A stretch of 16,180 nt of DNA, taken from contig CAJTXF010000039.1 of NCBI GenBank assembly GCA_910580045.1, forward strand, positions 1 through 16,180, read 5' to 3'. Below, piece by piece: positions 10,324 to 16,180 of this stretch. The DNA comes from an uncultured Eubacteriales bacterium. GTDB lineage: Bacteria; Bacillota; Clostridia; Oscillospirales; Acutalibacteraceae. The translations under genes were made by a program, and so were the position numbers. Under the pieces are notes generated by a model. The model searched no databases. It saw only the letters and a program-made list of their open reading frames with translations, and was not told the origin of the DNA. Each line of letters begins with the position of its first letter. Position 1 is the first letter of the stretch.

Positions 10324-10470
10324 AGAGAAGCCGAGCAGTAGAAGAGGGCGGACTGTACCATTGGGCGTGGGGCCCTAATCGTTCCTGGAAGATGCCACTA
10401 TATGCAGAAAGCGGGAGAGTGCAGGGACGCTTAGGATTCAACGCCTGGGAAGACGGCCTGCGGCTCTCCG

Positions 10471-10501
10471 TGAGTTGGGAAAGCTCCGCTTTCCCAACTC
10501 A
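10471..10501. repeat. 14-bp perfect hairpin
   Basis: Arms 10471-10484 and 10488-10501 pair perfectly around the 3-base loop TCC; the stem core is GAGTTGGGAAAGC. There is no T run on either side, so it is not an ordinary terminator. It lies between the two inverted 94-bp copies but off their centre. Confidence 0.7.
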
Positions 10502-10526
10502 ACGGATTCGCGCGACTGGGATAGTG

Positions 10527-10620
10527 GGCGGCGCTTGCCTGGTGCCACTGACCAGCTTGGGCTTGCCGCCGGACACACTGCCTCGCAGGCCTTTTGGTGA
10601 GCGCCACCCAAAGGTCAAGG
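10527..10620 (-). repeat. 94-bp intergenic repeat, right inverted copy
   Basis: Inverted partner of the copy at 10230-10323, about 74% identical with no gaps. It starts GGCGGCGCT, contains CCTGGTGCCACTGA (10538-10551) and GGTGAGCGCC (10596-10605), and ends GGTCAAGG. Confidence 0.75.
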
Positions 10621-10625
10621 TCTTG

Positions 10626-10644
10626 GGGGTTTGCCCCAAACCCC
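10626..10644. repeat. 8-bp hairpin GGGGTTTG/CAAACCCC
   Basis: Perfect 8-bp stem with loop CCC, directly outside the right 94-bp copy. It is probably part of the same repeat family's outer end. Confidence 0.55.
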
Positions 10645-10708
10645 ACCAGGGCGGACTTTTTGAAAAAAATCCCCCTGGACCCTTCAAAAACTTTTCACTG
10701 CGCTCCGC

Positions 10709-11599
10709 TCAACGCTTGTGCTCCGCCTCTTTCCGGTACGCACTGGGCGAACGCCCTGTCCGCGAGCGGAACACCTTCGCAAAATAAGAGGCGTCCCCAA
10801 ACCCCGCTGCCGCGGCCGCTTCCGCCACTGTGCGGCCCTCCTGCAAGCTAATCAGGCTTTTTCCCACCCGGTAGTCCAACAGGTAGTCAAACAGCGACGT
10901 GCCCATCTGCCTCTTGAAGAACCGGCAGCACTCGCTTTTGCACAGTCCTACTTCCCTGGCCACGTCCTCCAGAGCCAGTCTTTCCCCATAATGGGCATGG
11001 AGGAAGGTGAGGATGGCCCGCAGACGCCGGAGCTTCTCCGTATCCTCTGCCGGGCCCCTTTCCACCGCCTGGGCACAGTTCTCGTACAGAGCCAGCCACA
11101 CCCCAGTGAGCAGCTTCTGCACATGCAGCTCGTACAGGGGCGTCTTTTCCGCACACCGGCGGAAAACCTCCTCCAGGCTGTCCAGCACCTTGGCCTGCCA
11201 GCACACCTCCGGGGCCAGCAGCAGGGAGGAGACCGCCTGGCTCTCTATCAGCGGCGCCACATACTTGGCCCCCACCGCGCTGCCCTCAAACCCGGCCAGC
11301 AGCCTGGGGTGAAAGGTGATGGAGATATACTCGCAGTCCCCGTCCGCCATGCTTCCCGCATGGAGGGCGCCGGAGTTGCAGAACAGGCCCTGCCCTGTTT
11401 CCAGCAGATAGCGGCAGTCGTTCACCCGGTACTCCATCTGCCCTGAAACCGCCAGGGTGAACTCCACCTCGTCATGCCAGTGCCAGGGGAAGGAGCCGGT
11501 GGGATAGGCGGAGATGGGCTTTTTGTCCACATACACCGGGAAACCATACGTGCCGTGGGGCTTGAGTTCCCGGTTTTTTCCGTCAGTAAATAATTCCAT
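10709..11599 (-). CDS. AraC/XylS family transcriptional regulator
   Basis: The 296-residue protein has an N-terminal cupin-like sensing domain (HWHDEVEFTLAVSGQ, 40-54, typical of AraC_binding) and a C-terminal two-helix-turn-helix DNA-binding domain from about residue 195. The first recognition region is LALEDVAREVGLCKSECCRFFKR and the second is AAAAAGFGDASYFAKVFRSR, ending in the family's TGRSPSAYRK. Such proteins usually respond to sugars or related ligands; the ligand and targets are unknown. A TTG at 11603-11605 would add two residues, but ATG 11597-11599 is chosen because GAGG (11608-11611) lies 8 bases upstream. Its leader is nearly all MITE-like element. No target operon is adjacent: glmS downstream is separated by the repeat region. 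Confidence 0.93.
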   Translation of the reverse strand: MELFTDGKNRELKPHGTYGFPVYVDKKPISAYPTGSFPWHWHDEVEFTLAVSGQMEYRVNDCRYLLETGQGLFCNSGALHAGSMADGDCEYISITFHPRLLAGFEGSAVGAKYVAPLIESQAVSSLLLAPEVCWQAKVLDSLEEVFRRCAEKTPLYELHVQKLLTGVWLALYENCAQAVERGPAEDTEKLRRLRAILTFLHAHYGERLALEDVAREVGLCKSECCRFFKRQMGTSLFDYLLDYRVGKSLISLQEGRTVAEAAAAAGFGDASYFAKVFRSRTGRSPSAYRKEAEHKR

Positions 11600-11626
11600 A
11601 TGCAATTCCTCGAGAGGTAATGCCTT

Positions 11627-11792
11627 TTAGAGTCTGTTTGAAAACTCCGAAATACTGTCTGTTTGCCCAGAAATGGTGTTTTCGGCGTCAAAAATCCTCG
11701 AAAGGCGGCAGCATTTCTTGCGGTTTTTTCCTTGAAACCACGCATTTCTGGCCAAATATCCAGCATTTCTCCGGTTTTCAAACAGACTCTAA
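11627..11792. mobile_element. MITE-like palindromic element, 19-bp inverted ends
   Basis: Bases 11627-11645 and 11774-11792 are perfect 19-bp inverted repeats whose core is GAGTCTGTTTGAAAAC. TA is present directly outside the GAGTC ends on both sides, consistent with a TA target duplication as used by IS630/Tc1 and some IS5-group elements. Inside, the similarity continues imperfectly: AGAAATG at about 11670 matches its inverted partner CATTTCT near 11750, so the whole 166 bases can fold back. No transposase is encoded. The assignment to an IS family is inference. Confidence 0.75.
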
Positions 11793-11796
11793 GGCC

Positions 11797-11825
11797 ATTA
11801 TACCGGATTTGGAAGAGAAAAGCAA
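11797..11825 (-). promoter_or_regulatory. Sigma-A promoter of the AraC-family gene
   Basis: On the minus strand: TTGCTT (11820-11825), a 17-base spacer, and a perfect TATAAT (11797-11802). The expected start, near 11790, is at the outer edge of the MITE-like element, so the element would lie entirely in the 5' leader. Confidence 0.75.
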
Positions 11826-11857
11826 GCAGGCCCTGGAATCCTGCGGACAGGGCGTGA

Positions 11858-11913
11858 GAGTGTCCGTTCCGAGGAGTTTTTCGTGTTCCCCCGCCCTACG
11901 GGCGGGGGAACAC
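11858..11913 (+). repeat. Dispersed repeat with GC hairpin, copy 1
   Basis: A 25-base lead (GAGTGTCCGTTCCGAGGAG followed by TTTTTC) runs into a perfect 14-bp stem, GTGTTCCCCCGCCC with its complement, around loop TAC (11883-11913). The first 39 bases are identical to 16131-16169. It lies upstream of both the AraC promoter and the hisH promoter. Confidence 0.85.
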
Positions 11914-11960
11914 AGATAATTATCTCTGAGGTTTGGACAATCCCGGGAGGAAACTGGGCC

Positions 11961-11989
11961 TGGACATTTGGGGGAAAACATGGTATGCT
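11961..11989 (+). promoter_or_regulatory. Sigma-A promoter of hisH-hisF
   Basis: TGGACA (11961-11966), a 17-base spacer, and TATGCT (11984-11989). It predicts a leader of about 100 bases before hisH. No T-box motif or His-codon run is seen in that leader. Confidence 0.65.
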
Positions 11990-12098
11990 TTAAGGGAGTA
12001 AAGGGGGAAGGAGTGCAGGCGTTGGACGGAGCGCATCGAATAGTTTTTGAGCCGTCAGGAGGCTTTATCCTAATCGCTACTTAACGAGGTGAATTATC

Positions 12099-12725
12099 AT
12101 GATTGCCATCATTGACTATGGCGCCGGGAACCTGCAGAGTGTGGAAAAGGCCCTGCGCCACATTGGCTGCCCCTGCCAGGTTGCGGACAGCCCTGCCCAG
12201 CTCGCCCAGGCCCAGGCCGCTGTTCTCCCTGGTGTGGGCGCCTTCGGCCAGGCCATGGCTGCGCTGGAGCAGCGCGGCCTGGACAGGGCCATCCGGGAGT
12301 TTGTGGACAGCGGGCGGCCCTTCCTGGGCATCTGCCTGGGCCTGCAGGTGCTTTTCGAGAGCAGCGAGGAATCCCCTGGCGTGAAGGGCCTGGGGCTCCT
12401 GCCCGGAAAGATTCTCCGCCTGCCTGGGGACAGGGGGCTGAAGATTCCCCACATCGGCTGGAACTCCCTGGAGGTGGGCACGCCCGGCTGGCTGCTGAAG
12501 GGCCTGGAGCCTGAGCCCTATGTGTACTTTGTTCACTCCTACTACCTGCAGGCCCAGGGGGATGTGGTCACCTCCACGGCCCAGTATGGGTGCCAAATTC
12601 ACGCGGCGGTGGAGCAGGGGAACCTGGCGGCCTGCCAGTTCCACCCAGAAAAAAGCGGCAGCACGGGCCTGGGGATTCTGCGGAATTTCGCGGAAAAAGC
12701 CAAGGCCCAGCAGAGGAGGGATTGA
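12099..12725 (+). CDS. hisH: Imidazole glycerol phosphate synthase, glutaminase subunit
   Basis: HisH releases ammonia from glutamine and passes it to HisF for step five of histidine biosynthesis, which also yields AICAR for purines. The 208 residues form a class I glutamine amidotransferase: start IAIIDYGAGNLQSV (2-15), oxyanion-strand PGVGAF (44-49), nucleophile Cys79 in LGICLGLQ, and His182 and Glu184 in QFHPEKSG completing the triad. PHIGWN (117-122) and FVHSYY (144-149) are HisH hallmarks. GAGGTG lies about 8 bases before the ATG. The stop is 3 bases before hisF. No other his genes are in the window, so the pathway must be completed elsewhere. Confidence 0.97.
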   Translation: MIAIIDYGAGNLQSVEKALRHIGCPCQVADSPAQLAQAQAAVLPGVGAFGQAMAALEQRGLDRAIREFVDSGRPFLGICLGLQVLFESSEESPGVKGLGLLPGKILRLPGDRGLKIPHIGWNSLEVGTPGWLLKGLEPEPYVYFVHSYYLQAQGDVVTSTAQYGCQIHAAVEQGNLAACQFHPEKSGSTGLGILRNFAEKAKAQQRRD

Positions 12726-12728
12726 GAG

Positions 12729-13487
12729 ATGTACGCAAAGCGCATTATCCCCTGCCTGGACATCAAGGAGGGCAGGGTGGTCAAGGGCACGAATTTTGTG
12801 GGCCTGCGGGACGCCGGGGACCCAGTGGAGGCGGCCAAGGCCTATGACAGCCAGGGCGCGGACGAGCTGGTCCTGCTGGACATCAACGCTTCGGCGGACA
12901 GCCGGGGCATCCTCACCCATGTGGTGGAGAGGGTGGCTGAGAGCATCTTCATCCCCTTTACAGTGGGTGGGGGTATCCGCAAGGTAGAGGACTTTACAGA
13001 CATCCTGCGGGCCGGGGCGGACAAGGTGTCTGTAAACTCGGCGGCTTTACAGCACCCGGAGCTGATTCGGGAGGCAGCGGAGAAGTTCGGCAGCCAGTGC
13101 GTGGTGGTTGCCATGGACGCCAAACGCCGCCCTGGCGGAGGCTGGACCCTGTATTTGAACGGAGGCCGGGTAGACACAGGCAAGGACGCCCTGGAGTGGG
13201 CCCGGCAGGTCCAGGACCTGGGGGCAGGGGAGATTCTCCTTACCAGCATGGACTGCGACGGGGTGAAAGGCGGCTATGATTTGGATTTGACCCGGGCTGT
13301 GTCAGAGGCAGTAAGCATCCCGGTGATTGCCTCTGGCGGGGCAGGGGGGCTGTCCCACTTTTATGACGCCTTTACTGCCGGAAAGGCGGACGCGGTGCTG
13401 GCAGCCTCCCTGTTCCACTTTGGGGAAATCACCATTCCCCAGCTGAAAGAATACCTGTCCGGCCAGGGGGTGCCGGTGCGCCTGTAA
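12729..13487 (+). CDS. hisF: Imidazole glycerol phosphate synthase, cyclase subunit
   Basis: HisF uses the ammonia from HisH to convert PRFAR into imidazole glycerol phosphate and AICAR. The 252-residue protein is a TIM barrel starting MYAKRIIPCLDIKEGRVVKGT, with the catalytic Asp11 and Asp130 both present (PCLDIKEG and VVVAMDAKR). The two phosphate-binding loops are visible: TVGGGIR (78-84) with SVNSAAL, and IASGGAGGLSHF with AASLFHFGE. Length is standard. The start is 3 bases after hisH, with a GGAGGG site inside the hisH end, so the two are translated together. A terminator follows 43 bases downstream. Confidence 0.98.
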   Translation: MYAKRIIPCLDIKEGRVVKGTNFVGLRDAGDPVEAAKAYDSQGADELVLLDINASADSRGILTHVVERVAESIFIPFTVGGGIRKVEDFTDILRAGADKVSVNSAALQHPELIREAAEKFGSQCVVVAMDAKRRPGGGWTLYLNGGRVDTGKDALEWARQVQDLGAGEILLTSMDCDGVKGGYDLDLTRAVSEAVSIPVIASGGAGGLSHFYDAFTAGKADAVLAASLFHFGEITIPQLKEYLSGQGVPVRL

Positions 13488-13530
13488 AGGGTGTAAAGGA
13501 GCTCTGCTGTAAAGCGGAGCGTCTTTACAG

Positions 13531-13573
13531 AAAAGCCAGCCTGTAAAGGGGCTTCCCTTGCAGGCTGGCTTTT
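13531..13573. terminator. Bidirectional terminator between hisF and the VanY-like gene
   Basis: AAAAGCCAGCCTG (13531-13543) pairs perfectly with CAGGCTGGCTTTT (13561-13573); the 17-base interior can itself pair as AAGGG-GCTT-CCCTT. T runs are present on both strands, suiting the convergent genes. Confidence 0.85.
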
Positions 13574-13586
13574 GGTTTGGCTGAAC

Positions 13587-14456
13587 TCACTGCACGTCCA
13601 GATAGCTGATGTATTCCTCTAAGCACATAGAGCGCTGCTGCATGGCAGAGGCGTTCTCACAGCCCACATACCGCAGGACAGTGGGGTCAGGGTCCACGTT
13701 GGTATAGTCGTCCTTGTCCTCCGGATAGCGGAACACAAACCCAAAGCGGCCCATGTTTCGGGTCAGCCAGGTATAAATCTTGGACTGCTTGAAGGTCTCT
13801 TTGTCCGCAGCCAGCCGCAGGCACAGACCGGTCTGCATGTCGCTCTCCCCGGCCATGGGCACCTGAGAGCGGGCCCCGGTCTTGGCCATGACAGCGGTCA
13901 GGGCATCGTCCTCCATCAGTTCCTCCACCTTGGCGTTATAGCGCTTTTCCTGCTCCTCATAGGAGACATACCCATCGGCGAACAGAAGAATAAGGTCCTC
14001 CTCCTTGGCGGCAGAGGACAGCTGGCGCAGGGCGTCAGAAATGCGGCTGTCCACCTGGATGTTGTCCATCTGGGTCAGGTTGGGGACATACTCTGGGTTG
14101 GGGGAGGACTGGTTGATGGTAAACAGGTTCACGTCATCTCCATAGACAGGCAGGCCGTTGCTGTCATAGTCAGGCAGGGGCTCCATGCTGGCGTTGGGGT
14201 CGGCCAGATTAGCTGTGCTTGTAATCAGCTCCTGGTGGAAGTAGGGGACCAGATAGAACCATAAAAACAACCCCGCCACGCAGGACACCCCCAGAATGGC
14301 CGCCACAGCCACCACCCGGGACCAGAGCTTAATCCGGCGGGCCGCCTGGTGCTGGGCCTGCTTTTCCTGAGAGACGAACATTCTGCGGCGGCTGAGGCCC
14401 AGCTCGGAGCGGCTGGGGTTGCCGATAAAATACTGTTTGCGCTTCCGTTTTCCCAA
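13587..14456 (-). CDS. Membrane-anchored VanY-like protein lacking zinc ligands
   Basis: The 289-residue protein has a basic cytoplasmic start (GKRKRKQYF), one hydrophobic helix at about 47-71, a linker, and an outside domain resembling the peptidase M15B/VanY D,D-carboxypeptidase family: VDSRISDALRQL (135-146), DGYVSYEEQEKRYN (161-174), SDMQTGLCLRL (205-215), TWLTRNMGRFGFVFRYP (229-245) and DPTVLRYVG (257-265). In active VanY enzymes these read roughly SGYRSYxxQ, SEHQTGLAVD and EPWHxRYVG. Here Met207 replaces the zinc His, Arg214 the zinc Asp, Val260 the second zinc His, Asp257 the catalytic Glu and Val164 the substrate Arg. The enzyme is therefore predicted inactive; it may bind peptidoglycan. 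The start is TTG at 14454-14456, with AAAGGCGG about 7 bases upstream; ATG at residue 26 is a weaker alternative. Confidence 0.8.
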   Translation of the reverse strand: MGKRKRKQYFIGNPSRSELGLSRRRMFVSQEKQAQHQAARRIKLWSRVVAVAAILGVSCVAGLFLWFYLVPYFHQELITSTANLADPNASMEPLPDYDSNGLPVYGDDVNLFTINQSSPNPEYVPNLTQMDNIQVDSRISDALRQLSSAAKEEDLILLFADGYVSYEEQEKRYNAKVEELMEDDALTAVMAKTGARSQVPMAGESDMQTGLCLRLAADKETFKQSKIYTWLTRNMGRFGFVFRYPEDKDDYTNVDPDPTVLRYVGCENASAMQQRSMCLEEYISYLDVQ

Positions 14457-14553
14457 GTGTGCACCGCCTTTCCATCAGGATATATTGGTAACGTAGTTAG
14501 CAACGCGGTTCAAAAGAGGCAGAGCGCCTTTTTTAAGGGCAATTACTAAAACT

Positions 14554-14559
14554 ATTATA
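14554..14559 (-). promoter_or_regulatory. Candidate -10 box for the VanY-like gene
   Basis: A perfect TATAAT on the minus strand about 100 bases before the TTG start. The T-rich stretch 17 bases upstream gives no good -35 match, so the promoter call rests on the -10 box and the preceding terminator. Confidence 0.45.
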
Positions 14560-14593
14560 CACTGGCGGCAGAGAAAAAGAAACAGGGAATTTG

Positions 14594-14624
14594 TAAAAAA
14601 ATTAACCCGCGGAAGTCCGCGGGT
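14594..14624 (-). terminator. Rho-independent terminator of the calcium-loop protein gene
   Basis: On the minus strand, ACCCGCGG pairs with CCGCGGGT around a 4-base loop (14605-14624), followed by TAATTTTTTTAC. It lies 35 bases after the stop at 14659 and insulates the VanY-like gene. Confidence 0.9.
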
Positions 14625-14658
14625 CAGGGCTTGTTTGAAAAAACGAAAACAAAGGGTT

Positions 14659-15873
14659 TTACGTCCGGAAATCCACATGCTGCACAGTACCCACCTGGCC
14701 GCTCTCTTTTAGGTACATGCCGGTTCGCCGGACTTGGGCGTTTTCATTGCCCTTGCTGTCTGTCAGGGTGAACTGGGTGCCCTGGCTCCCCAGGAAGATG
14801 GCCCCCACCCCAGCCTCTTTCAGGCTGAGGAGCTTGCCCTCCCCATCGCCGCACTTAACCCACACGGACAGCTTGGAAAACACCTGGTCGTTTTCGTCAA
14901 TCCAGCCGTTGCCGTCCTGGTCATACTGGCTCAGCTCAGTGAAGCCATCGCCGGTTTTCGCGCCGAACAGCTCAGAGCCGTCGTTGATTTTCCCATCCCC
15001 ATTCTTGTCCAGGGCCAAAAAGCCGCTGCCCTGGGCCAGGGAGGAAATCTCCTCCTCCGTGCCGTCGCAGTCCAAGTCAAAGTAGAAGCTCACATCATCC
15101 AGGGCGGCAGCGTCGGTGTCGAGGTTGATGATGAGGGGGTCAGTGAAGACTGCCTCTTTGCCCACCACTTGATAGGCAGCCTCAAAGCTGCGGGACATCT
15201 CCATGGTGATGCCAAAGTTGATGGTGCGCCCGTCCGCGGTGACAGCTGTGCCCACAGAGGAGAAAGCGGTATGCTCCTCTCCCTTCACAAAGCCGGACTC
15301 AATGGTCTGGCGCATCCAGTAGCCGTTGACAGGCTGGCCCGTCCCGTCCACCGGAAGCCCGCCCCCTGAAAGCCCGGTGCTCAGGCTGATGCTGCCCATA
15401 AAGGCGCTGGTGTGCTTGTAGCCGGCAGAGGCCATGGCAAAAGCGCCGCTGGAATGGCTGGGCTTGCTCAGAACGTCCCGGGAGCCTTTTTTGCCTGTGA
15501 TACGCTCCAGCAGCTCCATCATCCGGCGGAGCATCTGCACCTGAGGGTCTTTTTCAATAGAGGCCTGTATGTTGGCCAGCCAGTTGGAGGCAGCGGGACG
15601 GCCATAGGCCTGGCCCTGGTTTTGGGTTTTTGTATTGGCCTGAGCAGGCTGTTGGCTCTGCTCCGCGGGCAGGGCGCCCCCTTGGGAAGTCTGCTGGAAC
15701 ACAGCGGCGCTGCCCTCTTTCACAGATGTATTGGTGCGGACAGTGGAGGCGGTAACCCGGGACTGCCCCTGGAAAGCGCCTTGGCCCCGGTCAAGATGGA
15801 GCTGGGTCACCTGGCTCTCAGACTGAAAAGAGCGGCTGGCAGCCATTGAGACGGTGCTTTTGGCAATGCGCAT
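14659..15873 (-). CDS. Protein with EF-hand-like calcium loops, unknown function
   Basis: This 404-residue protein has a low-complexity Ser/Gln/Thr-rich N-terminal third (about 1-95), a helical stretch with PQVQMLRRMMELLERITGKK (110-129), a middle region with IESGFVKGEEHTAFSSVGTA, and a C-terminal calcium-binding region. Three Asp-rich loops are visible: DLDCDGTEEEI (266-276), DKNGDGKINDGSE (289-301) and DQDGNGWIDENDQ (318-330), the latter two matching the EF-hand/dockerin-type loop DxNxDGxI. Family members of this kind occur widely in motile and surface-active Clostridia, function not established. No signal peptide or membrane segment is seen, so its location is uncertain. The frame extends to 15951, but ATG 15871-15873 has AAAGGAGG 6-7 bases upstream. 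It has its own terminator. Confidence 0.85.
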   Translation of the reverse strand: MRIAKSTVSMAASRSFQSESQVTQLHLDRGQGAFQGQSRVTASTVRTNTSVKEGSAAVFQQTSQGGALPAEQSQQPAQANTKTQNQGQAYGRPAASNWLANIQASIEKDPQVQMLRRMMELLERITGKKGSRDVLSKPSHSSGAFAMASAGYKHTSAFMGSISLSTGLSGGGLPVDGTGQPVNGYWMRQTIESGFVKGEEHTAFSSVGTAVTADGRTINFGITMEMSRSFEAAYQVVGKEAVFTDPLIINLDTDAAALDDVSFYFDLDCDGTEEEISSLAQGSGFLALDKNGDGKINDGSELFGAKTGDGFTELSQYDQDGNGWIDENDQVFSKLSVWVKCGDGEGKLLSLKEAGVGAIFLGSQGTQFTLTDSKGNENAQVRRTGMYLKESGQVGTVQHVDFRT

Positions 15874-15942
15874 AGAATAACCTCCTTTTTGGTTTTGGTA
15901 CAATGTATTCACAGCGGCTGGACACTGTATGGGCGCAAAAAT

Positions 15943-16010
15943 CCCACCCACCTGCCGTATCCCCCGCTATGAATACTGGTTCTTATTATATAAGTCGGCA
16001 GGAAGGTGGG
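15943..16010 (-). promoter_or_regulatory. Inverted repeat around a TATAAT box upstream of the calcium-loop gene
   Basis: CCCACCCACCTGCCG (15943-15957) and CGGCAGGAAGGTGGG (15996-16010) pair at 13 of 15 positions. Between them, on the minus strand, is TATAAT at 15985-15990, with no clear -35 at the usual distance. The flanks could be an operator, or the repeat could fold in the leader. The next 120 bases (16011-16130) hold nothing I can identify. Confidence 0.5.
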
Positions 16011-16130
16011 AAAATGAAGGGGCTGGAAGGGGGACAGAGAAAAAATATGGGGAAGGCAGTCACAAAACTGGAGAAAAGAAACAGAAGATAGGGGCAAATC
16101 GTGACCAAGAGGGGAAAACCCTGCCAAGGG

Positions 16131-16180
16131 GAGTGTCCGTTCCGAGGAGTTTTTCGTGTTCCCCCGCCCGTAGGGCGGGG
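16131..16180 (+). repeat. Dispersed repeat with GC hairpin, copy 2 (cut by window end)
   Basis: The first 39 bases are identical to copy 1 at 11858-11896. The hairpin stem GTGTTCCCCCGCCC is followed by loop GTA in place of TAC and then GGGCGGGG, where the window ends. The changed loop with preserved pairing shows the stem is conserved as a structure. Confidence 0.85.

Larger units (their letters stand above)
10029..10708. other. 680-base gene-free region rich in inverted repeats
   Basis: No frame here resembles a protein. The region separates glmS from the AraC regulator, both leftward. It holds a glmS-leader hairpin, a short tandem GCCCATAGCG duplication (about 10097-10118), the GACGCT/AGCGTC stem (10148-10172), a C-tract hairpin, two inverted copies of a 94-bp repeat, and hairpins at 10471-10501 and 10626-10644. 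TTTTTGAA (10657-10664) is repeated inverted at 10683-10690. The texture is that of accumulated dispersed intergenic repeats. Confidence 0.8.

Noticed and set aside
10657..10690. Terminator for the AraC gene
   Set aside because: TTTTTGAA/TTCAAAAA is AT-only with an 18-base loop; no GC-rich stem precedes the T run on the minus strand, so I did not call it.
10186..10700. CRISPR array
   Set aside because: The repeats are two diverged inverted copies, not regularly spaced direct repeats with unique spacers.
10392..10787. 131-codon plus-strand frame across the repeat region
   Set aside because: It runs through the 14-bp hairpin, one 94-bp repeat copy and into the AraC gene's end on the other strand; its translation resembles no family and it lacks a ribosome site.
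11996..12098. T-box or histidine attenuator before hisH
   Set aside because: No AGGGUGGNACCGCG-type motif, no run of His codons and no terminator hairpin with a T run in the leader.
15903..16091. 62-codon plus-strand frame near the window end
   Set aside because: It overlaps the promoter/inverted-repeat region of the opposite gene, has no ribosome site and a low-complexity Lys/Gly-rich translation.

Overview
The window looks like a chromosomal segment of a GC-rich (about 60% by eye), spore-forming low-GC-phylum Clostridia member, most likely of the Oscillospiraceae (Flavonifractor/Pseudoflavonifractor-like). Reasons: CIRCE-controlled groES-groEL, a SpoVAE sporulation protein, strong AAGGAGG ribosome sites, TTG starts, sigma-A promoters with 17-base spacers, and protein sequences of Clostridia type. 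The species is an inference. Most genes are core housekeeping genes; the unusual material lies between genes.

Layout. 1-1709 (+): the 3' part of a DUF2130 coiled-coil protein, overlapping by 4 bases a peptidase S51-like gene. 1739-3022 (+): a Gfo/Idh/MocA oxidoreductase with a Cys cluster, closed by a strong bidirectional terminator. 3151-5101 (-): groES-groEL, with a promoter and CIRCE operator that overlap at the transcription start. 5540-5800 (+): rpsT with its own promoter and terminator. 6072-6930 (+): a 49-residue membrane peptide and a SAM methyltransferase. A 19-bp bidirectional terminator separates these from a leftward cluster at 6979-10028: glmS, then a NagD-like HAD phosphatase, then an orphan spoVAE whose ribosome site is buried in a 15-bp hairpin.

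10029-10708 has no gene. It holds two diverged inverted copies of a 94-bp repeat, a 16-C tract inside a hairpin, and further hairpins. 10709-11599 (-) is an AraC-family regulator whose leader is almost entirely a 165-bp palindromic MITE-like element (19-bp perfect inverted ends, TA on both sides). A second dispersed repeat (conserved lead plus GC hairpin) occurs at 11858-11913 and again at the window's end (16131-16180).

12099-13487 (+) is hisH-hisF, which form imidazole-glycerol-phosphate synthase, with promoter and terminator. 13587-14456 (-) is a membrane-anchored VanY-like protein that has lost all its zinc ligands. 14659-15873 (-) is a protein with EF-hand-like calcium loops, followed by its own terminator and preceded by an inverted repeat around a TATAAT box. 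16011-16130 holds nothing I can recognise.

Working together: HisH and HisF form one enzyme; GroES and GroEL one chaperonin; GlmS and the NagD-like phosphatase plausibly share amino-sugar metabolism. No complete new multi-gene system is evident. The best leads are the degenerate VanY, the repeat elements placed in leaders, and the spoVAE ribosome-site hairpin.
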